A stretch of 64,000 nucleotides of DNA from Agroathelia rolfsii. Taxonomy: Eukaryota; Basidiomycota; Agaricomycetes; Amylocorticiales; Amylocorticiaceae. The notes beneath the pieces are model-generated. The model was not told the DNA's origin. It did not search any database and saw only the letters and a list, made by a program, of their open reading frames with translations. The stretch lies in NCBI GenBank assembly GCA_018343915.1, contig JABRWF010000008.1:2604001-2668000 (forward strand). The letters run 5' to 3'. Position 1 is the first letter of the stretch; the number at the start of each line of letters is the position of its first letter. A program made the translations under genes and the position numbers. Shown here piece by piece: positions 22,849-33,463 of this stretch.

Positions 22849-23747
22849 TCATGATGGTGTAGAATCCGACACTTCTCCAGATGGTGTCGAAAGTTTGCTC
22901 CTTTTCATCTTTCTGGCTTCAGCAACGATGGTCCAGGCTGCTCGCGCCGTTTTGAGTATGGAGGCATCCGTACACCCCGTAGCGAGGACGTTCTTCCAGA
23001 GACCTTGATTGAACAGGGCCATGTCCCGTAGGTCATCATCAGAGTAGTCTGACAAGATGTCGAACATAGGACCACAGGCCGGGAACTCCTCTACAACTTC
23101 TGGCGGGAGAATTTCCCTAGCCATTTGATTCGCCGGGTGCTGTTCACATAAAAGTGCATGGAGGAACAGAAGCGCAGCCGATGGCAGATGGGGAACTTCT
23201 AGTAGATGCAAGGGGACAATGATTCTTGACGCGATAGGACGGGGTGGCAGCAATCGAGTTGGAAGACCAGTGATGCGAAATTTAGATGCTAGAGTGCGGC
23301 AATCGACTGGCACCCATACGGGATTTAAATCGGATGAATCTCGTAGCAAGAGAACATGGGTCGGAAAAACGCCATCTAGATCGATCCCCTTTGCATTTCT
23401 CTGGATGACGCGGTTCAATCGGATTGTCTCGGGAATAGGACTCTGAGATAAAGAAGTTGGACTCTCGACGTTGTAATAAGTATATAGGGCTCTGGATTTT
23501 GTAATAGTAACAATGGATAAATAGTCATAACAAAGCTCTAATTGTCCGATTCTATTACTTGCCTTAGAGAGTCGATACCTGCCTGAGCATAGTTAGGCAT
23601 TGTGCAAGCTGACGCACCCGGGACAAGGGAGGCACGAATATGATAACGTCCAAAAGGCAAGAAATGTAGCAATGCGCAGCACCAGTGTATTTTGCTAAAA
23701 CAGGGATCGCGGAATCCCACGGAATCAATGAACATCTTGAGCGTCAT
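22849..23747 (-). CDS. diverged Clp1-like paralogue (5' end unresolved)
   Basis: The last exon (23447-22849) starts after a TTTATCTCAG acceptor and encodes SPIPETIRLNRVIQRNAKGI, VFPTHVLLLRDSSDLNPVWV, LPPRPIASRIIVPL and MALFNQGLWKNVLATGCTDA. These align block by block with the Clp1-like gene at 27120-28430 (SPVREALPSELSVTLQ, MPPTHVLALYSRNPP, VNGLWRNVCALGIFDEDLW). An upstream segment ending GIDSLRQ joins through a 105-bp intron; a still earlier one (MFIDSVGFRDP) resembles the paralogue's MQDIFRNADISVPE. The first exons could reach about 24190 (frame with CVFRPTTSSAYISPLEPQQL), but I cannot fix the start. The charged C-terminus is shorter than in the paralogue. It may be functional or decaying. 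Confidence 0.5.
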
Positions 23748-25111
23748 TGTAAGCCAGTACGTACATGGTTTTCTTGTCCGATCTTAGGGTATGCGCACCA
23801 GCATAGGTGACAATACAAGTAGATGACAGGAATAGCGGTTGATGCTGGTGGTAGCCAGGAGCATCTAATTGTGGAGTATTTTGTGACCCGGTAATTGAGA
23901 CAAGGGCTGGCAATTGACAGTAGGAGTTAAAGACCTGGTATGGAAGCTGTTGAGGCTCAAGAGGCGATATATATGCTGATGATGTCGTGGGACGGAAAAC
24001 GCATGATGAATGTGCGTACCAGGCGCACTTTTGGATAACCGTTGCCGAGCCGGTCATTCTTCCCACAGCGCCACTTTTTTGGATATGTAGAGGTCTGGTA
24101 AGACCATCATACCAATGATAGGTCGGGAAGACGCTCTCTGATACGAGATCCGATTCTCGCACGTTGACATGAACTAAGCTAATTGGCACCAATAACGAGT
24201 AAGTATTGGCCTATCGGCTAGGGAGGGCGTCTCAGGGGCTACGAACAGACAATGATATAGTTACTGTTTCAAGTAAAACGGGAGCATCATCTCCCTTTCA
24301 AGTTCTTCCAGGACAACAGTGCTCATTGAGTTATATTCTACTTTCACTGTTCTCATGGCTGTTCCAGGCAAGGCGTCGGATCGCATAAAGATAATCACCA
24401 CACGATGAACTTACATTATGGCGTCAGAGTGAGGCTGGAGGCCCCTGGAACACTGAACAGAAATCCGTCCGAGTCACCATTACGATTTAGACCAGTTCAC
24501 TAGTAACCAACTGGTAACCAAACATGCATACATATAGTATATGCTACGATGAGCAAACAACATATCAAAGTCAAAGGTACTGTGTTTTAGTTGGGAATCT
24601 GGAGAGCACGTAGCTATGAAAAAATGCCCATGGCCTGTACCGAGTACATACTGACAAAAGTTGCCTGCCCAAGGGCCCCTCGTCTTGGTCTTACGACTAT
24701 TTCAGGTGATAAATTACTTGCGATCGCGGCATCAGTATTGAATAAGAGAACTGAGCGACGACATTAAATTATATATTCGTGCTGCTTCGATGGACTAGAA
24801 TGAAGGTAGAAACACAACTGCCGGTGTAGCAATCAATATCTCCTCAGTGTATATAGCTAAGGTGCATATACTAGCGAGGCGGAAATTTCAACGAGTAACT
24901 TGAAATACGTGGAATGCACCAGCGGCGCAACCAAGCTCTGAACCAGCCTCCGTGCCACGTGGCTTTATCCATGTTTCATGTGCTACTACTTACTACGACA
25001 TTGATTCTGGTCCACTTTTTGGTCCAGAACCAAAAGCAGTATCTTTATCATCTTATTCTCACATTCCGGCCTGTGATTTTTCCGCTTGATCTGAATAACC
25101 ATAGCATTCCG
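23748..25111. other. intergenic, may hold the 5' exons of the Clp1-like paralogue
   Basis: The left 450 bp on the minus strand has an open frame (QKCAWYAHSSCVFRPTTSSA and on) that could be N-terminal coding sequence of the gene to the left. The right 900 bp shows no gene and should be the shared upstream region with the plus-strand gene at 25112. Confidence 0.4.
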
Positions 25112-26441
25112 ATGGCTACTAGTTCTGATATCACCTCCAGAGGAGGCGGCAGTGCCATCATGCATATACGCCATTTCGTGCTCTCACCAAGAACAGCTAA
25201 TACTGACAGAGAGCCACTCTTGCCATCAAAGATAGATCCTATCATTGTGGAAAATGCCCATCGCAGTGTTAAGGCGGCAACGTCCACATCAAACTGGACT
25301 CATGTCCGCGTTCCCAGCCAAAAATCAAGATCTTATAGACCCGGTTCAGGTCCGTGTTTCTTCCTTACTGTGATGTACAAATCGCAAATTCTAAGACTCC
25401 AGGGAAATTAGTCTATGAATACTCCCTTCGTCCGCCATCGATTGCCGGATGCAGTCGCCAGCGGATCTTACCTGAGTGGGACGAAGATCTTGCCAAAGAA
25501 GTACCAGAATCATTGGAAAAACTCCCCGAATTCGTTTGCTCCGATCTATTTCTTGAGTTTGATGTTCAGCATGCATCAAAACGGCTTGATGATCCTATGA
25601 GACGTTCAGACACCGTATCGAAGGGAAAAAACGCCGCACTTTTCTCGGCTCACGAGTTAATACCCCAGGTATGTATTATTTGGTTACCCGTTTGTATAAT
25701 ACAACATTTCAGAGCTTTTTTTGTTCTTCTTTCTAGCCGCATTTTTATCCATCACCAATGATTAGCAGTCAGAACTATGTCAGCAATAAGATTACCGGTG
25801 CCTTCTTCGGCAAATCTAACCCCATACCTATTCTCCCCTATTCACGGGATGAAGTCAGCGTATACCTATCTTCTCCTTTTTCTCGCTCGGCTTGGCTGAT
25901 CCCAGTCCGGACTTTCGGTTGTGCCATATACCCAGGCTCTTCTCAAGCCTTTCTCTCTACTAGTGGATCTTCTTATGAAGAAGCGTCATCAATGCCTCCT
26001 GGTGAAACTACTACATGCATACACTGGTTTCCAGAGGCGATTACCGCTTTTTGGAATGATCTGTTGACTATCAGAAAACGTGGGAAGCTAGGACCAATAG
26101 GATTGTCGTATCATTTCGCTGTTGTACCACCCTCACCGCCACCATCATCCACAGATGAACATAACCTCCAGCACCTTTCCCGCAATTCTTCTGCCGCCGC
26201 ACCTGCTACTACCGCCCCTTCTACCGCTACAACCCCGTCTTCCGCTGATGATCAATCCGCTACGATATCCCTTCTTGCGACGGATCACATCAAGATCTAC
26301 CACGACGTCTCGCAGACGATGCAGCTCCGCACCGTGCTGGATGCCTGGAAGCCGCCGGGCCAACAACAACAGGCCCGTATCTTAAAAAGATGCTCACTCG
26401 TGCTCTTGGATGAGCATTCAAGGGGGGTTTTAATACTTTAA
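25112..26441 (+). CDS. uncharacterised protein between the two Clp1-like genes
   Basis: No family recognised. Three exons join cleanly: 25112-25349, 25403-25668 and 25737-26441 (introns 53 and 68 bp, phases 1 and 0), giving 402 residues. Conserved-looking blocks: MHIRHFVLSPRTANTDREPL, NWTHVRVPSQKSRSYRPGSG, KLVYEYSLRPPSIAGCSRQR, ILPEWDEDLAKEVPESLEKL, PILPYSRDEVSVYLSSPFSR and CIHWFPEAITAFWNDLLTIR. A Pro/Ser/Ala/Thr-rich linker follows, then a final block IKIYHDVSQTMQLRTVLDAW ending KRCSLVLLDEHSRGVLIL. There is no signal peptide or membrane span. MATSSD at 25112 is taken as start; the frame is open further upstream but that part looks non-coding. Confidence 0.65.
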
Positions 26442-27119
26442 CACTGAAGACATCACTTTTATTATAAGAGCATTCAATTATTGTTATTTTGCTTGGTTGT
26501 CAAGGACAGGGCTTTTTTTAATAGTTGGGAGGGCTGATTTCAAATATTTTTATTTTATTTTACTTTATTGCCCCTTGCATGTGCTATTCTATAGCATAGT
26601 TACTGTATTCATATTCAACATACTGGCATATTTGAATATCACCAACTATATATTTTTCTCTTGCAAAGCTATTACTTATCTTTCTTTCACGAATTCTTCT
26701 TGCTAAGAATGCGCAATGGAAAGAATGCAATCAACATATCATCGAAGCAATCATTTACAGGAGGCGTTGCATACTCATATCCGCTACTGAGATCCATCTC
26801 TATCTATCTGGGGTTTCCTATCTTGATAAACTTCACGCTCATAACAGTTATAAAAATGAACAAAAATGATGTATTGGCATGTATATGCATAATCGAGGTG
26901 CATAGCTAGCATAAAGCTTCCTATATTACATATTGACAGTTCGCGTGAGATGAAATGAGAAAAGAAAATTGTGAATATGCGAAATATAAGCGAATGTAAT
27001 AATGATATCACTAAAGAGCTACAGCAGTATAATCCCAGAGCCTTTTTACTTTGTACACTTGAAGAATGCCAAAAGATGAAAGAACAGAGAAAAGTGAGAT
27101 GAGGCAAGCGCATACACGA
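26442..27119. other. convergent intergenic region
   Basis: AT-rich 3' flanks of two convergent genes. No coding evidence. Confidence 0.5.
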
Positions 27120-28430
27120 TCAGTGTGAGTTGACCTCAGGAATAGGTTTGCGGGCACATGAGACCCGTCTGGGAACCTGGGGCTTTACTTCTGGCTCATC
27201 ATCAGCAGACGCCCAGATGTTTTGTCCTGTTAGCATGCCTAGAGCACCAAGCAGGACCTCCCAGGCGAGATCCATGGCGGCCCACAAGTCCTCGTCGAAA
27301 ATGCCCAGTGCACACACGTTGCGCCACAGGCCATTGACGGCCATGACTTGAACAAGAAGTGATTTAGGAGAAAGCTGTGACGACAGCTGAGCGGCATATC
27401 GCTGCATGATCGTTTGTCGGATGAGAACGCTCTTCTCATCATCCTCGTCCACTGCGCGAAGTGATGCTAAAAGTGCCATTGCTTGGGGAGGAGGTGTAGC
27501 ACGAAGAAGGTGCGGCAACAGCATATCGACGCGCTTGGTGTAAAGGTACGAGGCGAGGGGGGTCCACATATCTGGCGATGGAATACAGAGAGGCACGACA
27601 GGCAGTGAAAAGGCTTCACCTGCCTTAGGAGGCTCGGCGGAAGAGGCTGAGGATGGTGGAAATGCTTGCAGATTTGCACAGTGTGCGGCCAACATGACAG
27701 AGTGGATGGGATATAGCATAACACGCTTGCGGCATGAAGGTGGGTTACGTGAGTAAAGTGCCAGCACATGTGTCGGGGGCATAGCGCCGCGGCTGGTGCC
27801 TTCTGAACCGAAATCCTGGAGTGTTACTGAGAGCTCCGATGGGAGCGCCTCGCGGACAGGTGACGTTCTCACACCAGAAAGGACCTTCAAACAGCTGAGA
27901 AAAGGACGTTAGACGTGGAGAGACTTTAATATATGTGTGGCTATATACCTTGGTCCGACTTCTCTCAGGAGTTCACGAAAGTATGCAGGCTGCATGGTGG
28001 TGTCCGTCTCAGGAACACTGATGTCTGCGTTGCGGAAGATGTCTTGCATAGAGATCGCCTTGAGCTCAGGACGTGCAAGCCATCGGGGCAACGATACAGA
28101 TGAAGGGATGGGTGGAACAGGTGCTAGGTTCATAGGGGTCGAGGAGGGCTTCTCCTCGATGGAAACATCTCGTATCTCAAATTTCAATTTCCTGTCAGTG
28201 TCCGGGCGGGCGTCGGTGAGGGGCTTAGCCTTAGGGAGCTTTCTGCGTTTGGTTGGCTCGACAATCTGGTACGGCTTGTGGCCGCTAACCACCCGTGCAC
28301 GCCGCCTACTGGCGGTTGCCTGCAGATTGCGGCTGTATGACATCAGCTTCGATTGTTTATTGCGCAAGGGAGGTGCATTCTCCGCATTGGAGACTGTTCG
28401 GCGTTGTGACCACTGGAGTGAAGGGGACAT
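27120..28430 (-). CDS. Clp1 (clampless1)-like protein
   Basis: Clp1 proteins of Coprinopsis and Ustilago act downstream of the mating-type homeodomain factors and are needed for clamp formation and dikaryon development. Two exons, 28430-27949 and 27894-27120, joined by a 54-bp intron in frame (..REVGPS-CLKVLSGV..). The N-terminus is basic and Arg/Lys-rich, possibly nuclear (QATASRRRARVVSGHKPYQI, EPTKRRKLPKAKP). The conserved core reads AISMQDIFRNADISVPETD, YFRELLREVGP, PPTHVLALYSR, MLYPIHSVMLAAHCANLQAF, PDMWTPLASYLYTKRVDMLL and VNGLWRNVCALGIFDEDLWA with AMDLAWEVLLGALGM. Naming rests on remembered family patterns. A diverged paralogue lies 3.4 kb to the left on the same strand. Confidence 0.7.
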
Positions 28431-29537
28431 TGTGGAAAGGGGACAAGGACGAGATGTGAATCAGCTGTAGGTGCACTCAACAGGTCGAGATATATATGAG
28501 GACAGGCAATTGCCTGGGAGGATAACCTTTTATGGAAGGTGTTGGTCTTGTTTGGCTGTGTGGGTCCCAGTACTTGCCAAATAAAGTCAAACAGAGAGGC
28601 AATTGGACACTTGATTGCTTCACACTGCAAGCTCCATTGTGCTCCGCAATTGTACATGGTCTGGGTATTTCTATCCCCGGCGTATGGCTCAGTCTGCTCT
28701 CTTATCCCGATGGAATTGGACCTGCCAGCGCCCAGTTGTTGTTACTTGTCCCACAATAGTTGCAAGTCCTTAGAAGCCCCAATGATCCTTGAACCTTTAT
28801 TTGACCAGTCCCAATAGACACCAAAGACTTTCGCAAGACATGTCCAAGTCATATTGCCAGTGAAAGAGGGCAAGATCATGAGTGAACGTCACTAGCCTGG
28901 GAGCAATGAGGAAGGATGATGGCCGGAGCAGCCATAGAGAAGTGTTGGTATTTCCATCATAGTATAAAATGTGTATGCATGCAGCAGCAATGTTGTCGAA
29001 TAACACGACAAGCTTCAAGTTGGATGAGGAAACTCGAAGCTCAGATTATTATGTAATCAGGACAGGAACAGATGGAAATGTTTTCCTGATATCAAGATAC
29101 ACTTTCAAAACAGAAACAGCACCTTGAGTAATCTATACTACTCGTAAAGATTGTGAACGTGAATAAAATGTTCTATGGTGCACTACACGGCGAAATATGA
29201 GTACATGTACGGATGTACCACTGACACGCGGCCCGGGGCCACAGTGGCCACTGGCACAGAACGACAGAACGGCGGTGGCCAGGGATGTCCAGTCTGGACA
29301 TCTCACCAAGTTAACATCATGATGATGGACCAAGGCCGAATCGTGAAAGGGCACTTACTGCTACTAGTAAGATATCCCTACTAACATTCGAATTTTCTCA
29401 TGAGAAAACCATTACATGATTCACATCAGTCTAGAGCTCGAAACAGTTCCACGCAGATATGCATTGATTCATGCTAAAAAGTGACCAGACATATCAGTGA
29501 CATGGTGTAGTAGAGGGTACGACTCAGCAAGGAAGTA
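28431..29537. other. intergenic, promoter of the Clp1-like gene
   Basis: About 1.1 kb upstream of the minus-strand Clp1-like start. Only short unrelated frames on either strand. Confidence 0.45.
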
Positions 29538-29542
29538 ATGTC

Positions 29543-29735
29543 TGTGAGAAGAAGCGAGCCAGCCAGGTAAATATCAAAAGCAAGATTGCATTGCGCTTGT
29601 CCTTGTACTTGGACGCGGTACGCGGACAAACGAATGAGGTAACTACTACAAAAATCCATAGCTACATACTACAGTCACGCTCCGCGTGACTGTGACTTCG
29701 TCACTCCTATCGAGGCATGGATTGCCATTCCAACA
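29543..29735 (+). repeat. LTR-like short repeat, copy 3
   Basis: A 193-bp copy in the same orientation as the copies at 352 and 13067, flanked by ATGTC on both sides (29538-29542 and 29736-29740). Ends TGTGAGAA and TTCCAACA. Hairpin stem at 29671-29680 with 29684-29693. Confidence 0.8.
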
Positions 29736-29740
29736 ATGTC

Positions 29741-30766
29741 TGGGACTAAAGCTATTATAGTCCTGCTGATTCCATTTTCTATGTGGCCTGTTTATTAGGT
29801 CATAGTTCATGTATTGATGCTCGGTGAAATTACTCAAAAATGAAAATGCATTGAAATGGGTCGAATAGCTTGAAGCAATGACAAGGCACATGACCCAGTC
29901 CTATACAACCCTTACCTACCCAACCATCATGCCTATAATTCCTTTATTCCATATAACCAACAATCATGTTTTACCTTTCCGGCTACATAAACTCCCTTCT
30001 CTCCATTGATACTCATTAACATAACAAACTGGTCATTTAGTATACAGTTTCAAACCTCCTAACTTCCCCTTATGCTACTACACACCACACTTCCCTTACC
30101 TTCCAAACAGTCACCACAGCTCCTCACACCGTAGTTTGTCTATAGTACATGATGCGGCATATAAACGTATTAAAAAAAAAAAGACAAGGCACATGAGTGG
30201 CATAGGATCAAGATGGGCCTAATTGTATCGAATTATATCGTTCACCAAAAAAAGATAATGCAGTGCGTATGCAGCACTACTAGTAGAACTTCGGATTAAG
30301 GCTTATTGGCGCGGCAGGAACAGATCGATATCAGGTTTATTTAGAGCCATATGTAATTCGATGCGGTTTTCACCGGCATTGACGCGTTATGCGTGTCATC
30401 ACGATGTACGGAAAGTCTCAAACAGTATTATGGTTCTACAGACACATTGCCAATGTCCATCTGCCATACTGCGGCCATGATGCAGCATGTTCTAACCCTT
30501 CACCGAGCATTACAAATGCCTGATGCCCGGCCTCTTTGGGATTCGAAGCTGGCCAGGAGCCTAAGCGCTCTGGATGATCGCCTGCTCTTCGAAATAATAC
30601 AATTGCGGACCTCAACTCATGATATAAGCACAGAATAGCGCGCATGTTCCTTCCTCAGACTCCGACTAAGCGGCGACGACACCCGCATCCTCTCCAAATT
30701 CAAATAACCGGGCTTTATTTGCTCTAACCGATTCCTATCACCTATAATTTGGATACTTGATTATCT
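29741..30766. other. intergenic
   Basis: Pyrimidine-rich plus strand around 29900-30130 (many CTTCC/CCTTACC runs), an A-run at 30171-30181, then the promoter of FAD monooxygenase B. A frame at 30393-30638 has no recognisable family. Confidence 0.45.
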
Positions 30767-32800
30767 ATGTCAGCTGTCGGCCCGTGTAGTGTGGATGTAA
30801 TTATTGTCGGCGCTGGTTCGTTCTTTCAACTGCTTTTAATTCCGTACTCTGATTTTTTTTATGTAGGTCCTTCTGGGCTTGCTGCCGCCATTACAATCGG
30901 GAAATCAGGACACAGAGTACATGTTCTCGACCAGCAGTCACGATTTGGGAATTATGTCAGTGTTTTGCGTGTTAATAGTATCCGCTGCCAATAATACTCG
31001 TGAGCTGTACCCATCTGAAATACTTTTTATCGACCAGAAAACGCCTGGAGTGAAAATGGGGCCCAACTTTACTCGGATATTGAGATCTTGGGGCCTCGGT
31101 GATGCGCTTGCTTCTGTTACGCACCCTATAAGGAGAACAGAGTTTATCTCACGTGCGTTGGAACACAAGTTTGCTCCTATCGTTCGAGAGGGTCGGGTGC
31201 CAGTCATGATCAGATGACTGACTAACGATTTTTGCAGTTGAAACGGGCGAAATCATGGGTCATCTCCGCTGGGATGATCCAGTGATGAAATCCGCAGGCG
31301 GAGATATGCTTGTAGGTGCTGTGAGTACTTCAAACACATTTCTCCCCCAAAATGCACATGCTCACTGATCTCATGGCATCTATAGTTTGAGAACGTGTTG
31401 CGCCTAATGTACGACCTGGCTGTACGGCATGGAGCCAAGATTTCCTACGGACATAAAGTGGTAGCATATGAGTCGCTTGCTTCGCAAGATAAACCTGCCG
31501 TTATTTTGGAAGGCGGAAGGAGAATGGAGGCAGATCTCATCATAAATGCTGCTGGTACGGCTAGCCTCGCTAACATATCCTCAGGACTTGAATCCATGAA
31601 TGATTGGAGACCGACTGGGTTGAGTACATACACGTTAGTGAAAATTCATACTGCAGACTGTATAACTCTCAAGTTTTATCACTCACTTATTTCCCCGACT
31701 CCATTTTAGTACAATTATTCCTGGAGAAAAAATGCAGTCAGATCCGGAATTGAACAAACTTTTGAACGATCATCAAGATGTGAATTATCTCTTTATTATC
31801 ATCATCACAATAGCTAAGGTGTCAACCGTTGCTCTCTTTAGTGGCCATGTTGGATGGGATCGAAACGATTCATTCTTAGTAAGTAGCATTCCAGGAAAGA
31901 ATCACCATCATTTATCAAGTTCTGATGTATAACGTGTCTGGAGGCTATCCCATTGTTCGTTACCACTTTTCAAGTCAGTTTCACGATAATCAACAGTATC
32001 CCGTCCACAGCAACAGAACACGGCGTACGTACTTGAGATGTTCTGGCCTGATGATCTTGCGCAGCCGTGGCCATCGAGCGCGGGTACTCAATGGATTGAT
32101 TGGTCCCCTGACGCAGTTGACTTCAGTGGCTGCACACCGATGTTAGTATTCCGACTCATCTATCAGATCAGATCATAATGAAGCTGAATATAAATGCATT
32201 TATCAGAATGGATAAATTATTGAAGCTCGTTACTTCACTGCAACGAACCCCACTTTTGGCCAGGAAAGAGTCACTATCGGAGTGGGTCAATGATCTTGGC
32301 CAAATCGTGGCCATTGGAGGCTCCGCTCACCCTATCCCCGTGAGTCTGTTATAGCTTAATCAACGTACATAGTTCTTGATCATGACGTTGTATTCCATCA
32401 TGTTGTTTTCTCCAAAAAGCCCTTCATGCCATCCGCGCTCCCTTTAGGCGTTGAAGACGCCAATGCCTTGGGCGTCCTGTTCTCACATATCCCAAGCCCA
32501 TCTTTGCTTCCCGCCATGCTTGCGGGATTCCAAGAAATTCGCCAGCCAATATGCGACAAAAATTCTAAAACCGGGATGACATGGTTTGAGTCGTTTTGCT
32601 TGCCCCCCGGTCCGGAGCGCGACGTTCGCGACGCCCGGATGCGAGCCGAGCGTGATCTTGGTCGAGAGCAAACAGAGGAAGAACTGAGGGCGCACTGGGA
32701 GAGTCTTGGCACCTACTTTACGCATGATGCCACTGAGACGGCCGAAGATTGGTGGGTCAAGTGGGGTCGCTTGGGTGTACTAGCTCGTGATCAGAGGTAG
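30767..32800 (+). CDS. FAD-dependent aromatic-type monooxygenase (copy B)
   Basis: Same group A flavin monooxygenase family as the gene at 9566-11581, opposite strand. Start MSAVGPCSVDVIIVGAG, split by an intron after the GAG, then PSGLAAAITIGKSGHRVHVL completes the GxGxxG Rossmann motif. Following blocks: TPGVKMGPNFTRILRSWGLG, ETGEIMGHLRWDDPVM, FENVLRLMYDLAVRHGAKIS, ADLIINAAGTASL, WRPTGLSTYT, a second FAD-contact segment (GQIVAIGGSAHPIP), LGVEDANALGVLFSHIPSPS, and C-terminal LRAHWESLGTYFTHDATETA with EDWWVKWGRLGVL. In the FAD-contact segment the usual GD before the AHP is GGS here, whereas copy A keeps GDAAHP; this may weaken FAD binding or mark a specialised paralogue. About eight short introns are needed. 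The region 31720-32160 is hard to thread, so minor damage is not excluded. Confidence 0.7.
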
Positions 32801-33175
32801 TATCGGGACTGGCCTTTTCTTCTATCGTCACTAGTAGCTTGTATGTTGGCAGTAACTGTTGACATCGTAAAATGGCATATGTCTGTTTATTAATCCCCCA
32901 ATATGTAATAACTTGCATGCTGCATTTGGCGACAGCTTATCAACATATTCACAAGTTAATCCATAATCACGCGAGTCCTTCAATCATTGCCTTCAAATGC
33001 GTATGCTGATTGGGAGTGAGAACCTGGGCCTAAAGGAAGACCGATAAATCTGATGTCAAGGAGCTTTACAAGTATGGCAAATTATCGTTCTTAAGGCGCG
33101 ATCAAAGATTCGGTATTTATACAGCCTTATATCAATAGAACGGAAGAGGAGAAGGAAGCAAAAAAGACATAAAAA
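32801..33175. other. intergenic
   Basis: 3' flank of monooxygenase B and the downstream (3') side of the tRNA gene. Nothing else seen. Confidence 0.5.
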
Positions 33176-33261
33176 TCTCAGAAGCCGGGTTCGAACCAGC
33201 GACATTCAGATGACAGGATAACCATTACAGTCTGACGCTCTTCCAACTGAGCTATTCTGAG
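33176..33261 (-). tRNA. tRNA-Tyr (GTA) with a 13-nt intron
   Basis: Full cloverleaf on the minus strand. Acceptor stem CTCAGAA (33261-33255) pairs with TTCTGAG (33183-33177), discriminator A at 33176. D stem is GCTC/GAGC. Anticodon stem is TCAGA/TCTGA (33235-33231 and 33210-33206). Anticodon GTA at 33228-33226. T arm GCTGG-TTCGAAC-CCGGC. The 13-nt intron (33224-33212) sits one base 3' of the anticodon, the usual place for nuclear tRNA-Tyr introns. The C1-G72 pair and A73 are the eukaryotic tyrosine identity elements. Confidence 0.93.
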
Positions 33262-33463
33262 TTATTTTACATAAGGTGCTGTAGCTATATGACTATATGA
33301 AAAAAATTTCTACGCGTTTTATTCTCACATCACATAAATGGATTTGTTTGGTGGGATTAACTACAGAAACACATTCAAAGCATGTAATAGGGCGATATGC
33401 AATACTAGCAGAAAAATAAGATATTTTGTGCGTAAATAGTCCTAGAAAATGCAACCGAGCCCG

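Noticed and set aside
20174..28430. Idea that the BTB/Clp1-like block is a mating-type locus
   Set aside because: I see no homeodomain (HD1/HD2), pheromone receptor or CAAX pheromone precursor in the window.
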